Below, piece by piece: positions 1 through 9,437 of a stretch of DNA of 41,346 nucleotides. Source of the DNA: an uncultured Bacilli bacterium (GTDB lineage Bacteria > Bacillota_I > Bacilli_A > ML615J-28 > CAG-313); NCBI GenBank assembly GCA_934133195.1, contig CAKPAZ010000011.1, forward strand, positions 1 to 41,346, read 5' to 3'. The translations under genes and the position numbers were made by a program. Under the pieces are notes generated by a model. The model was not told where the DNA came from. It saw only the letters and a program-made list of their open reading frames with translations, and ran no database searches. How positions within the stretch are numbered: position 1 is the stretch's first letter; the number at the start of each line of letters is the position of its first letter.

Positions 1-104
1 TACCATATAGAGAAAATATAATTAAATTGTAAAATTCAAAAGATAACTTTTTTGAATATATCATAAGATAATCAGAAGACAATTAAAAATATGATTAAAA
101 GAAA

Positions 105-133
105 TTGCAAAAAAATGGAAACTGTGCTATAAT
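105..133 (+). promoter_or_regulatory. Promoter of the glycogen operon
   Basis: A TTGCAA -35 (105-110) lies 17 bp before TATAAT (128-133). The -10 is extended by TGC just upstream. Transcription would start near 140, giving glgB a very short leader. The first 100 bases of the window are AT-rich and show nothing else I can support. Confidence 0.85.
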
Positions 134-157
134 AAGCATAAGAAATGAGGTGATAAA

Positions 158-1999
158 TTGAACGATCAAGGAATTTATTATTTTCATCAAGGTACTAATT
201 ATGAAGCATATCTTCTTCTTGGTGCCCACTACACCAAAGAAGCAACAACATTTAGAGTTTGGGCTCCTAATGCTAAGAGTGTAAGTGTTGTTGGTGATTT
301 TAACGGATGGAATATATCAAGTAATATTATGCGTAAAATTTCCAATGAAGGTTTATTTGAAGCCATAATACCAGGAGTAAAACTCTATGATTGTTATCAA
401 TACGCTATCACCTCAAAAAATAATTCATTAATTATGAAAAGTGATCCATATGGTTTTCATATGGAATTAAGACCTAAGAAAGCTTCAAAAGTATATGATC
501 TAGATAGTTATCAATTTACTGATGATGAATGGATGGAAAAAAGAAAAAAGCTTCAAAATTATCACTCCCCAATCAATATTTATGAAGTACATCTAGGCTC
601 TTGGCGTAGATATCAAGACAATGAGGTGTTTGATTATAAAAAGTTAGCTGAAGAACTAAGTACTTATGCTATTGATATGGGTTATACTCATCTTGAGTTA
701 ATGCCACTATCAGAATATCCGTATGACCCTTCTTGGGGTTATCAAGTAACGGGTTATTACTCGATAACTTCAAGATATGGTACTCCCCAAGATTTTATGG
801 AATTTGTTAATATTTGTCATAACAAAGGCTTGGGAGTAATCTTAGACTGGGTTCCTGGGCACTTTACAAAGGATGCTCATGGCTTAATTGAGTTTGATGG
901 AGAATGTGTTTATGAACACCCTAATCCTCTTCGTAAAGAACATCCAGAATGGGGTACAAGATGCTTTGATTATGGAAGATGTGAAGTACAAAGCTTTTTA
1001 GTTTCTAATGCGGTTTTCTTTATGGATAAATTTCATATTGATGGCTTAAGAGTTGACGCGGTAGCTTCAATGCTTTACCTAGATTATGGAAGAAAAAATG
1101 GTGAGTGGGAACCTAATAGTTTTGGTACAAACATTAATTTAGAGGCCGTTGCCTTCTTAAAGAAATGTAATGATGCGGTACACGCAAGATTTCCTGATGC
1201 TTTAATGATTGCTGAGGAATCAACAGCTTATCCTAAAATTACAGTACCAACTCAATATGATGGTCTTGGATTTGACTATAAATGGAATATGGGCTGGATG
1301 AACGATTCACTTTCATATATTAAGTTAGACCCAATCTACCGTCAATACAATCATAATAAACTAACGTTTCAAATGACATATATTTATAGTGAACATTATA
1401 TTTTACCGCTCAGTCATGATGAAGTAGTACATATGAAGGGTTCACTAATTAATAAAATGCCAGGAACATATGAACAAAAATTCGCTGGCGTAAAAGTATA
1501 TTTATCATATCAAATGACACACCCAGGAAAAAAATTACTTTTCATGGGAGGAGAAATTGGACAATTTAGTGAGTGGAATGAATCAAAAGAATTAGATTGG
1601 TCAGTTCTTCAATATGATATGCATAAAGGATTACAAAACTATATTAAACATTTAAATAAACTATATAAGACTTATCCTGCATTATATGAAAATGATTATA
1701 ATTGGGATGGCTTTAAATGGCTTGTAGTTGATGATTCATCACATAATTTATTATGTTATGAAAGAATCTTTAAAAATGAACATATCATTGTGATTTTGAA
1801 TTTCTCATTTAGCATGTGGTTCGATTATAAAATTAAAGGAGTATTAAACGGACATTATGAAGTTTTAATCGCAAGTGATGATACAAAATATGGGGGAACC
1901 CATAATGATGAAGGTAAAAAGTTTGAAGTAACAAATAATGAATTGGTAATTTCAATACCTTATAGTTCAGCAATTATATTAAAAAGAAAGGTTGAATAA
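158..1999 (+). CDS. glgB: 1,4-alpha-glucan (glycogen) branching enzyme GlgB
   Basis: GlgB cuts alpha-1,4 chains and rejoins them as alpha-1,6 branches on cytosolic glycogen. The 613-residue protein has an N-terminal CBM48 module (about residues 25-110, with the FRVWAPNA and VGDFNGW signatures), then a GH13 barrel with nucleophile Asp300 (GLRVDAV), acid/base Glu353 (IAEES) and the LSHDEVVH motif, then a C-terminal beta domain. It is the short Gram-positive form without the extra N-terminal domain of E. coli GlgB. The start is TTG at 158, chosen because AATGAGGTG (144-152) sits just upstream and the CBM48 is complete. It is first in the operon, and its end nearly touches glgC. Identity is firm; start codon is likely. 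Confidence 0.96.
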   Translation: MNDQGIYYFHQGTNYEAYLLLGAHYTKEATTFRVWAPNAKSVSVVGDFNGWNISSNIMRKISNEGLFEAIIPGVKLYDCYQYAITSKNNSLIMKSDPYGFHMELRPKKASKVYDLDSYQFTDDEWMEKRKKLQNYHSPINIYEVHLGSWRRYQDNEVFDYKKLAEELSTYAIDMGYTHLELMPLSEYPYDPSWGYQVTGYYSITSRYGTPQDFMEFVNICHNKGLGVILDWVPGHFTKDAHGLIEFDGECVYEHPNPLRKEHPEWGTRCFDYGRCEVQSFLVSNAVFFMDKFHIDGLRVDAVASMLYLDYGRKNGEWEPNSFGTNINLEAVAFLKKCNDAVHARFPDALMIAEESTAYPKITVPTQYDGLGFDYKWNMGWMNDSLSYIKLDPIYRQYNHNKLTFQMTYIYSEHYILPLSHDEVVHMKGSLINKMPGTYEQKFAGVKVYLSYQMTHPGKKLLFMGGEIGQFSEWNESKELDWSVLQYDMHKGLQNYIKHLNKLYKTYPALYENDYNWDGFKWLVVDDSSHNLLCYERIFKNEHIIVILNFSFSMWFDYKIKGVLNGHYEVLIASDDTKYGGTHNDEGKKFEVTNNELVISIPYSSAIILKRKVE

Positions 2000-2003
2000 A
2001 ATT

Positions 2004-3203
2004 ATGTATAATAGTAAGAAATGTATAGCTATGCTACTTGCTGGTGGACAAGGAAGTAGATTATTAGCCTTAACAACAAAGGTCGCAAAACCTGCAGTAT
2101 CTTTTGGTGCGAAGTATCGTATTATTGACTTTACACTATCAAATTGTGTTAACTCTAATATTGACACCGTTGGTGTATTAACCCAATATCAACCACTTAT
2201 TCTAAATGAATATATTGGTAATGGCCAACCTTGGGATTTAGATAGAACATATGGTGGGGTACAAATTCTTCCCCCTTATCAAGCAAAAGATCGCATGGAT
2301 TGGTATAAAGGTACAGCCAATGCTATCTATCAAAATATCAGTTATATTGAAAAATACGCTCCTGAGAATGTTTTAATTTTATCAGGTGACCATATTTACA
2401 AAATGGATTATAACCAAATGTTAGAATATCACATTAACAATGATGCTGATTGTACGATTGCAGTTTTAGAAGTTCCACTAAAAGATGCAAGTAGATTTGG
2501 TATAATGAATACTGATGAAAATAATAGAATCATTGAATTCGAAGAAAAACCAAAAGTTCCAAAGAGTACAAAAGCTTCAATGGGTATTTATATCTTTAAA
2601 ACGGATAAACTAATAGAGTATTTAAAGAAGGATGCACTTGATCCAAATTCAAGTAATGACTTTGGAAAAAATATTATTCCAACAATGCTTGAAAAAGGAG
2701 AAAAAATGGTAGCTTATCCATTTAAAGGTTACTGGAAAGATGTAGGTACTATCCAAAGTCTATGGGAAGCCAACCAAGACTTAATTGGTGAAAATCCTAA
2801 ATTTGACATTTACAACCCACATTGGAAAATCCACTCTCGAAATATAGGTATTGAACCTGAATATATCGGTGCACATGCGAAAGTTATAAATTCACTAATT
2901 ACTGGTGGTGCAAAAGTTGAAGGAACCGTAATCAACAGTATTATTGGATCTAAGGTTGTAATTGAAGAAGGTGCAGAAGTAGTTGATAGTGTTATCTTCT
3001 CTAATACCATTATTAAACGTGGTAGTATTGTAAGATATAGTATTATCGATGAAGATGTTGTGATAAATGAAAATGCTACAGTAGGAGAAGCCAAAGCTCC
3101 AAATGTTAACATTGCTGTTATTGGTCGTGATGTTAATGTTGAAGCAGGAGCTATAGTACCTGCTGGTGCAAATATAGAAACTGATGTAAGAAAGGAGAAA
3201 TAA
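2004..3203 (+). CDS. glgC: Glucose-1-phosphate adenylyltransferase GlgC (catalytic)
   Basis: GlgC makes ADP-glucose from ATP and glucose-1-phosphate, the committed step of bacterial glycogen synthesis. The 399-residue protein opens with the nucleotide-binding LLAGGQGSRL, followed by KPAVSFG and the YRIIDFTLSN block. It also has SGDHIYKMDY and GYWKDVGT of the sugar-phosphate pocket. The last ~100 residues form a left-handed beta-helix of hexapeptide repeats, the usual allosteric and oligomer region. I chose ATG 2004: GAAAGG (1986-1991) is 12 nt upstream, whereas an in-frame TTG at 1992 would overlap the glgB stop with no usable spacing. GlgD next door is its paralogue, so a GlgC-GlgD heterotetramer is likely, as known in other Bacillota. 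Confidence 0.96.
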   Translation: MYNSKKCIAMLLAGGQGSRLLALTTKVAKPAVSFGAKYRIIDFTLSNCVNSNIDTVGVLTQYQPLILNEYIGNGQPWDLDRTYGGVQILPPYQAKDRMDWYKGTANAIYQNISYIEKYAPENVLILSGDHIYKMDYNQMLEYHINNDADCTIAVLEVPLKDASRFGIMNTDENNRIIEFEEKPKVPKSTKASMGIYIFKTDKLIEYLKKDALDPNSSNDFGKNIIPTMLEKGEKMVAYPFKGYWKDVGTIQSLWEANQDLIGENPKFDIYNPHWKIHSRNIGIEPEYIGAHAKVINSLITGGAKVEGTVINSIIGSKVVIEEGAEVVDSVIFSNTIIKRGSIVRYSIIDEDVVINENATVGEAKAPNVNIAVIGRDVNVEAGAIVPAGANIETDVRKEK

Positions 3204-3204
3204 C

Positions 3205-4320
3205 ATGAAAGCAGCTGCGATTATCTTTGCAAATTTACAAAATGAAATGTTAGATGAACTAACTCGAAAAAGAACTACAGCGTCTCTTCCTTTTGGTGGA
3301 AGATATCGTCTAATCGACTTTGCACTATCTAATATAGTAAGTGCAGACATCGTTGATGTTGGTGTTATTGCTCAAAAGAACTATCAATCATTAATGGATC
3401 ATGTAGGATCTGGTAAGGATTGGGACTTATCTCGTCGTAATGGTGGATTATCAATTTTCCCTCCTTTCAGCAATTACAAAAGTGATTTCTTATCTACTAA
3501 TCGTCTAGAAGCCTTAAAAACAATTATGGGATTCATTTCAAAAGTGAAAGATGATACTATTGTTTTAATGGATTGTGATAGTGTAAATGTAATTAACTTT
3601 GATGATATTTTAAAACAACATGTTGAAAATAAAGCTGACATTACCGTTCTTTATCAAACATGTGTAGTACCATCAATCTTAAAAGATCACATGAGTTTTG
3701 AATTAAATGAAAAAAATAAAGTAGTTAAAGCTACTCTTGATTCGCAAGTAGGTGTACAAGCAAATGTAAGTATTAATGTTTGGATTATGAATCGTCGTTT
3801 CTTACAAAGTGCAGTATCTGAGGCTATCTCTCTTGGACAAAATAGTTTTGAAAGAGACATAATCTTAAATAACATTAAGAGTGTTAGGGTCTTTGGTTAT
3901 GAATATAAAGGTATTTATATGCCAATTACTTCCATTGAAGATTATTATAAAAATAATATGAGATTACTTGATCCAAGTATTCGTGAACAAATCTTTGAAC
4001 AAGATAATCATCGTATCTACACTAAAGTTCGTGATTCCGCTCCAACAAGATATGGTAGTACAGCTAATGTAGTAAATAGCTTTATTGCTGATGGATGTGA
4101 AATCGAAGGAACTGTAATTAATAGTATCTTATTTAGAGGTGTTAAAGTAGGAAAAGGAACTGTCGTTGAAAATTCTATTTTAATGCAAGATACAATAGTT
4201 GGGCATAATGTTCACCTAAATTGTGTAATCACTGATAAGAATGTTGCCATCCGTGATCGTAATTCACTATCAGGATGTGAAAAAATACCATACTATTTAA
4301 GTAAAAACGCGATGGTATAA
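3205..4320 (+). CDS. glgD: GlgD, regulatory paralogue of ADP-glucose pyrophosphorylase
   Basis: This 371-residue protein shares the fold of GlgC, including the YRLIDFALSN block, a C-terminal beta-helix and hexapeptide-like repeats. The glycine-rich ATP loop is lost: where GlgC has AGGQGSRL, this protein has ANLQNEML. That is the mark of GlgD, which in studied Bacillota is nearly inactive alone and modulates GlgC in a mixed tetramer. AAAGGAG (3191-3197) precedes the ATG, and only one base separates it from the glgC stop, which favours coupled translation and similar subunit amounts. Assignment as GlgD is clear; its allosteric effectors cannot be read from sequence. Confidence 0.94.
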   Translation: MKAAAIIFANLQNEMLDELTRKRTTASLPFGGRYRLIDFALSNIVSADIVDVGVIAQKNYQSLMDHVGSGKDWDLSRRNGGLSIFPPFSNYKSDFLSTNRLEALKTIMGFISKVKDDTIVLMDCDSVNVINFDDILKQHVENKADITVLYQTCVVPSILKDHMSFELNEKNKVVKATLDSQVGVQANVSINVWIMNRRFLQSAVSEAISLGQNSFERDIILNNIKSVRVFGYEYKGIYMPITSIEDYYKNNMRLLDPSIREQIFEQDNHRIYTKVRDSAPTRYGSTANVVNSFIADGCEIEGTVINSILFRGVKVGKGTVVENSILMQDTIVGHNVHLNCVITDKNVAIRDRNSLSGCEKIPYYLSKNAMV

Positions 4321-4339
4321 TAAATTATAGGAGGTCAAT

Positions 4340-5809
4340 ATGAGTAATATAGAAAAGGAAATTAAAAAAATAACTTTTGTAACTTCTGAATGTCAACCAT
4401 TTATCGCATCAGGAGGGTTAGGAGATGTTACAGGATCACTTCCACAACGCATTGTAAAGGCAGGAAAAGGAGAATATCAACTAAATGTTATTCTTCCATA
4501 CTATTCAAAAATAAATCCTGCATATCGTAATAAACTAGTTTATGTTGGACAAATAACTGTAAATCTAGCATGGCGTAAACAATATTGTGGAATCTTTAAG
4601 TATGAAGATAAATATGTAACATATTATTTTATTGATAATGAATATTACTTTAAACGTGATAATCTATATGGTTATTTTGATGATGGTGAACGCTTTGCAT
4701 ATTTTAGTAAAGCCGCAATCGAAGTAATGCTTCATTTAAATATGGTTCCTGATATTATTCATGTTCATGATTGGCAAGCTGGCCTTGTTCCAATCTATCT
4801 TAGAACCTTATATTTTGGTGATATTCGTTTAATGAATGTTAAAACGGTATTTACAATTCATAATATTGAATATCAAGGTCAATACTCATTTGATGATGAT
4901 ATAATTGAAGATGTATTTGGCATTTCATTAAATGATAGTTATATTTTTGAATATCATAATTCAATCAACATTATGAAAGGTGCAATGGAAGCTGCTAATT
5001 ATGTGACTACAGTAAGTCCAAGTTACGCAGAAGAAATCTTAACTCCAGAGTATGCTCATAATCTTGAAGATGAAACAAGAAGAATAAAAGAAGAAAATAA
5101 ATTAATTGGTATTTTAAATGGTATCGATAAAAACTTCTATAATCCAGCTAAAGATAAAGCTTTATTTGTAACTTATGATCGTCATGATTTCACAAACAAA
5201 AAGCTTAATAAGATAGAATTACAAAGAATGTTAAATCTACCAACCGATGAAAACATTCCAATGATTGGAATGGTAACAAGACTTGTAAGTCATAAAGGGT
5301 TAGAATTTATTAAATCAGCTTTTGATGAATTAATGACTTTACCAATTCAACTTGTTATTCTTGGAACTGGAGATCCATATTATGAAGGTTACCTAAAAGA
5401 TATGGAAGTAAAATATAATCATAAAGTTCGTACAATAATTGCTTTTAATCAAGATTTATCAAGAAAGATCTATGGTGCAAGTGATTTATTCTTAATGCCA
5501 TCAAAGTCTGAACCTTGTGGTTTATCACAAATGATTGCGGCTAGATATGGTGCAATCCCAATGGTTCGTGAAACTGGTGGTTTAAAAGATAGCATTATTG
5601 ATTTTTCAAAACCAAATGGTATTGGATATACATTTGAAGGAATGGATTATCATGCTATGCTTGATATGATTAAAAGAGCTGTAAATGATTATAATAATAA
5701 AGAAGAATGGAATGAAAAGGTAAGTGCAACGATGAATGCTGATTTTGGTTGGTCAGCTAGTGCTAAGAAGTATTTAGCAATGTATCAAGCAATCTTAAAA
5801 AACAAGTAA
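4340..5809 (+). CDS. glgA: Glycogen synthase GlgA (ADP-glucose type, GT5)
   Basis: GlgA transfers glucose from ADP-glucose to the non-reducing end of glycogen. The 489-residue protein has the GT5 two-Rossmann layout: VTSECQPF at the start, HVHDWQAGL (about 141-149), FTIHNIEYQG, VTTVSPSYAEEI, ILNGIDKNFYNP, and in the second domain GMVTRLVSHKGL and SKSEPCGLSQ with the downstream ETGGLKDSI. The N-terminal KxGGL nucleotide-sugar motif reads AxGGL (Ala23), so the usual lysine is missing. An ATAGGAGGTC site sits 9 bases before the ATG. It is the fourth gene of the operon. Identity is firm; the effect of the Lys-to-Ala change is unknown. Confidence 0.95.
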   Translation: MSNIEKEIKKITFVTSECQPFIASGGLGDVTGSLPQRIVKAGKGEYQLNVILPYYSKINPAYRNKLVYVGQITVNLAWRKQYCGIFKYEDKYVTYYFIDNEYYFKRDNLYGYFDDGERFAYFSKAAIEVMLHLNMVPDIIHVHDWQAGLVPIYLRTLYFGDIRLMNVKTVFTIHNIEYQGQYSFDDDIIEDVFGISLNDSYIFEYHNSINIMKGAMEAANYVTTVSPSYAEEILTPEYAHNLEDETRRIKEENKLIGILNGIDKNFYNPAKDKALFVTYDRHDFTNKKLNKIELQRMLNLPTDENIPMIGMVTRLVSHKGLEFIKSAFDELMTLPIQLVILGTGDPYYEGYLKDMEVKYNHKVRTIIAFNQDLSRKIYGASDLFLMPSKSEPCGLSQMIAARYGAIPMVRETGGLKDSIIDFSKPNGIGYTFEGMDYHAMLDMIKRAVNDYNNKEEWNEKVSATMNADFGWSASAKKYLAMYQAILKNK

Positions 5810-5831
5810 ATTATATATGTGAGGTTTAAAT

Positions 5832-8258
5832 ATGACAAAAAGTGTAGCTGACACGCAGAGCGTGAAGAAAAATCTTGAAGCGAAAGTATCTGCTTATTTT
5901 GGTGTTTCTCTTCAAGATGCTAACATAGATCAAGTATATAAAGCTGTTAGTATGACAGTTCTTGATATTTTACTTGAAAAGAAGAAACAATTTAAAGAAA
6001 AATTAAAGGAACAAAAAGCAAAACGCATATATTACTTATGCATGGAGTTTTTAGTAGGACGTAGTTTAAAAACCAATCTTTATAATTTGGGAATTGTTGA
6101 ACAATATAAAGAAGTATTAAATGAATATGGTATTGAATTAGATGATGTGTATGAACAAGAAACAGATGCTGGTCTTGGTAATGGTGGACTAGGTCGTCTT
6201 GCGGCATGCTTTATGGATTCCTTAGCTTCTTTAAATTATCCAGCTACAGGATTTTCAATTCGTTATGAATATGGATTATTTAAACAAAAAATAGTAAATG
6301 GATGGCAAACTGAAATGCCAGACGTATGGCTACCTGGTGGTGAAGTATGGCTTGTACCAAGGAGTGACCGCTCATTAAAGGTGCATTTTGGTGGATGGGT
6401 CAGTGAAAATTATGTCGATGGTAAAATGAAAGTTGAATATCACGATGATAAAGTAGTAGAAGCAATGCCTTATGACCTTTTGATCTCTGGTGGCGATAGT
6501 GAAGGTGTAAGTACCCTTCGTTTATGGCGTGCAAGAAATGCTACAGAATTTGATATGAAGTCATTTTCTCAAGGTGATTACTTTACAGCCATGGAAGAAA
6601 ACGCGAAAGCTGAATTAATATCTAAAGTACTTTATCCATCTGATGATCATTATGAAGGAAAGACATTAAGACTAAAACAACAATACTTTTTAGTTTGTGC
6701 TTCAATGCAAAATATAATAAATGATCATATTAAAGCATATGGTGATTTACATACGCTACCTGATCATGTAGCTATTCATATTAATGATACTCACCCTGCT
6801 TTATGTATCCCTGAGCTTATGCGACTTTTAATGGATGAACATGGCCTTGGATGGGATGAATCTTGGGATATTGTTACTAAAATAGTTGCTTACACTAATC
6901 ATACTGTATTAGTCGAAGCCCTAGAAACTTGGGATGAAAACTTAGTTGCTAGAACACTTCCTCGTATTATCAGTATAATACGTGAAATTAATCGCCGTTA
7001 TGTAATGGAAATTGAAAAATTAAACCCTAATGATTGGAACAAAATTAATCGTATGGCAATCATTAGTGGAGGAAGAGTAAGAATGGCCAATATGAGTGTT
7101 ATCGCTAGTCATTCGGTAAATGGAGTTTCTGCTCTTCACAGTGATATTATTAAAAGAAGTATTTTTAGAGATTTCTATGAAATGACTCCAGAAAAGTTTA
7201 CAAACGTAACTAATGGTATTGCTCATCGTAGATGGTTACATCAATCAAATCCCCGTTTATCTAACCTTTTAAATGAAACCATTGGTGATGGATGGTATCA
7301 TGATGCAAGTTTACTCAAAAACTTCCGTCAATATGAAGATAACGAATCAGTTCTTGAAGAACTTGGAAAAATAAAATACTTAAATAAATGTGATTTTGTA
7401 AATACTCTATATCGTAAACAAGGTATAATCATTGATCCAACTACGCGTTTTGATGTTCAAGTAAAGAGACTACATGAATATAAACGTCAATTGTTAAATG
7501 TGTTAAAAATCATTAATCTATACAATAAATTAAAAGAAAATCCAAATCTTGATATTACACCACAAACTTTCATTTTTGGTGCTAAGGCTGCATCAGGTTA
7601 TTATCGTGCAAAAGAAATAATTGAGTTAATCAACTTTATTTCAAAAGATATTGATATGCATCCGGAAATCAAACAAAAATTGAATGTTGTATTTATGGAA
7701 AACTATTGTGTAACGCTTGCTGAATGCTTAATGCCAGCGAGTGAAATTAGTGAACAAATCTCGCTTGCGGGAAAAGAAGCAAGTGGAACTAGTAATATGA
7801 AGTTCATGATAAATGGAGCTATTACAATGGGAACTATGGATGGTGCGAATGTTGAAATTTGTGATGCCGTAGGTGATGATAATATCTTTATCTTTGGTAT
7901 GACAACCAAAGAAGTAGATGATCTTTGGAAACAAGGATATAACTCAACATACTATTACAACAATAACTTAGAGATTAGACAAATCATTGAAACTCTAAAA
8001 AGAGGATTTGCTGGAAAATCATTTGAAAACATTGTTGATTACCTTCTTACCTCAAGTGGGGTAGCCGATCAATACATGTGTTTAGCTGATTATGAAAGTT
8101 ATATGAATTGCTATTTACATATGGATGAAGTATATAACAATAAATTATTGTTTAATAAAATGTCTCTTGTAAATATTAGTGAGGCAGGAAGATTCGCTGC
8201 TGACAGAAGTATTAAAGAATATGCAGAGCGTATTTGGAGAATTAAACCTATTAAATAA
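5832..8258 (+). CDS. glgP: Glycogen/maltodextrin phosphorylase
   Basis: GlgP (GT35) releases glucose-1-phosphate from glycogen or maltodextrin ends using inorganic phosphate and PLP. At 808 residues it is full length. Visible signatures are YYLCMEFLVGR, the GNGGLGRLAACFMDSLA block, HINDTHPAL, TNGIAHRRWL and the PLP segment EASGTSNMKFMINGA with the cofactor lysine at residue 657. A GAGGTT site precedes the ATG. Co-transcription with the synthesis genes means storage and mobilisation share one promoter, so flux must be set largely by allostery. Sequence alone does not separate glycogen from maltodextrin preference, but the context favours glycogen. Confidence 0.95.
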   Translation: MTKSVADTQSVKKNLEAKVSAYFGVSLQDANIDQVYKAVSMTVLDILLEKKKQFKEKLKEQKAKRIYYLCMEFLVGRSLKTNLYNLGIVEQYKEVLNEYGIELDDVYEQETDAGLGNGGLGRLAACFMDSLASLNYPATGFSIRYEYGLFKQKIVNGWQTEMPDVWLPGGEVWLVPRSDRSLKVHFGGWVSENYVDGKMKVEYHDDKVVEAMPYDLLISGGDSEGVSTLRLWRARNATEFDMKSFSQGDYFTAMEENAKAELISKVLYPSDDHYEGKTLRLKQQYFLVCASMQNIINDHIKAYGDLHTLPDHVAIHINDTHPALCIPELMRLLMDEHGLGWDESWDIVTKIVAYTNHTVLVEALETWDENLVARTLPRIISIIREINRRYVMEIEKLNPNDWNKINRMAIISGGRVRMANMSVIASHSVNGVSALHSDIIKRSIFRDFYEMTPEKFTNVTNGIAHRRWLHQSNPRLSNLLNETIGDGWYHDASLLKNFRQYEDNESVLEELGKIKYLNKCDFVNTLYRKQGIIIDPTTRFDVQVKRLHEYKRQLLNVLKIINLYNKLKENPNLDITPQTFIFGAKAASGYYRAKEIIELINFISKDIDMHPEIKQKLNVVFMENYCVTLAECLMPASEISEQISLAGKEASGTSNMKFMINGAITMGTMDGANVEICDAVGDDNIFIFGMTTKEVDDLWKQGYNSTYYYNNNLEIRQIIETLKRGFAGKSFENIVDYLLTSSGVADQYMCLADYESYMNCYLHMDEVYNNKLLFNKMSLVNISEAGRFAADRSIKEYAERIWRIKPIK

Positions 8259-8270
8259 AAGCGTATAATT

Positions 8271-8298
8271 TTGAATTTTTCCAAAAATTTAGTATAAT
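8271..8298 (+). promoter_or_regulatory. Promoter of pfkA
   Basis: TTGAAT (8271-8276) and TATAAT (8293-8298) are 16 bp apart, just after the glgP stop. I see no terminator with a U-run between glgP and pfkA, so pfkA can also be read from the glycogen operon. Confidence 0.75.
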
Positions 8299-8339
8299 AG
8301 ATAAGGAATTTTTTTAAAAAAGGATTAGGAGGAAAGTAT

Positions 8340-9323
8340 ATGGAAAATACAAGTCCTAAAAAAGAAATAAAAAGAATTGGCATTTTAACATCTGGTGGTG
8401 ATGCTCCAGGAATGAACGCAGCTATTCGTGCTGTTGTACGTGGTGCCTTAAGCCGTGGTCTTGAAGTATATGGTATTTATGATGGATACCTAGGATTAGT
8501 CGAAGGCCGTATTGTTAAAATGACTCGTGATTCAGTAACTGACATTATTAATCGTGGTGGAACAATTCTTGGTTCTGCTCGTTTAAAAGAATTTTCTCAA
8601 GATGAAGTTGCTCAAATCGGAATTGAACAAGCTAAAAAGTTTGGCCTTGATGCTATCGTTACAATAGGTGGTGATGGCACATATCGTGGTGCCTTAAAAC
8701 TTACAAGAATGGGTGTAAACTGTATTGGCCTTCCTGGTACTATTGACAATGATATCGCATCTACACAATATACAATTGGTTTTGATACTGCTGTACACAC
8801 TGCTCTTGATGCTATTGATAAATTACGTGATACTTGTAACTCTCATCAAAGATGTTCAATTGTTGAAGTTATGGGACGTTACTGTGGTGACATTGCTTTC
8901 GCAACCGCTCTTGCTGGTGGTGCAGATTTAGTAATTACGGCTGAAACTGGCTATGATTTACCACGCATTATTGAAATGTGTAAGAAATATAAAGAAGAAA
9001 ATCGTAGACATATAATCATAGTTATTACAGAAAAAGTTGCTGATGTTTATGATTTAGCTGCTAAGATTACTGAGTTTTCAGGCTATGATGCACGTGCAAC
9101 AATTCTTGGCCATATCCAAAGAGGTGGCTCACCAACATCTAATGACCGTATTCTCGCAAGCCGTTTAGGTGATGCTGCGGTAGAACAATTAGTTCAAGGT
9201 GAAGGTGGAAAATGCATGGGTATCTTCGATAATGAGGTTGTCGCAACCCCTATTGAAGAAGCATTACAAATGAAGAAAACAATGTATAAAGACATTGATA
9301 AACTAATAAGAAGATTATCATAA
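8340..9323 (+). CDS. pfkA: ATP-dependent 6-phosphofructokinase
   Basis: PfkA phosphorylates fructose-6-phosphate to fructose-1,6-bisphosphate, the main control point of glycolysis. The 327 residues are typical of bacterial PfkA. Motifs include TSGGDAPGMNAAIR at the start, TIGGDGTYRGA (GGDG fits an ATP rather than PPi enzyme), PGTIDNDI with the catalytic aspartate, VEVMGRYCGDIA, and HIQRGGSPTSNDR. AGGAGG lies just upstream of the ATG. Its place after glgP fits the route from glycogen through glucose-1-phosphate and glucose-6-phosphate into glycolysis; phosphoglucomutase is not in this window. It is followed by a terminator. Confidence 0.97.
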   Translation: MENTSPKKEIKRIGILTSGGDAPGMNAAIRAVVRGALSRGLEVYGIYDGYLGLVEGRIVKMTRDSVTDIINRGGTILGSARLKEFSQDEVAQIGIEQAKKFGLDAIVTIGGDGTYRGALKLTRMGVNCIGLPGTIDNDIASTQYTIGFDTAVHTALDAIDKLRDTCNSHQRCSIVEVMGRYCGDIAFATALAGGADLVITAETGYDLPRIIEMCKKYKEENRRHIIIVITEKVADVYDLAAKITEFSGYDARATILGHIQRGGSPTSNDRILASRLGDAAVEQLVQGEGGKCMGIFDNEVVATPIEEALQMKKTMYKDIDKLIRRLS

Positions 9324-9325
9324 CA

Positions 9326-9355
9326 AAATGGACTATTAATTTAGTCCTTTTTTTT
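9326..9355 (+). terminator. Terminator after pfkA
   Basis: GGACTA (9330-9335) pairs with TAGTCC (9342-9347) around a 6-base loop, followed by eight T. It is a typical intrinsic terminator. Confidence 0.88.
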
Positions 9356-9384
9356 ATAAAAAAATACGCATAAGACTTAATTCG

Positions 9385-9414
9385 TGCTTTTTCTTTATTT
9401 TAATATTGTATAAT
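9385..9414 (+). promoter_or_regulatory. Promoter of the surface-protein gene
   Basis: A perfect TATAAT (9409-9414) lies 24 bases before the ATG. The -35 is weak: TGCTTT (9385-9390) at 18 bp is the best candidate, so expression may be low or need an activator. Confidence 0.55.
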
Positions 9415-9437
9415 AAAAGAACTTAAGGAGAACGCAT

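Noticed and set aside
2895..3350. A 151-codon open frame on the minus strand across glgC/glgD
   Set aside because: Lies opposite two genes with clear protein matches; its Thr/Asn/Ser-rich composition is what the reverse of AT-rich coding DNA gives.
8259..8339. Terminator between glgP and pfkA
   Set aside because: The only inverted repeat (AATTTTT/AAAAATT) has almost no loop and overlaps the promoter; no GC stem or U-run.
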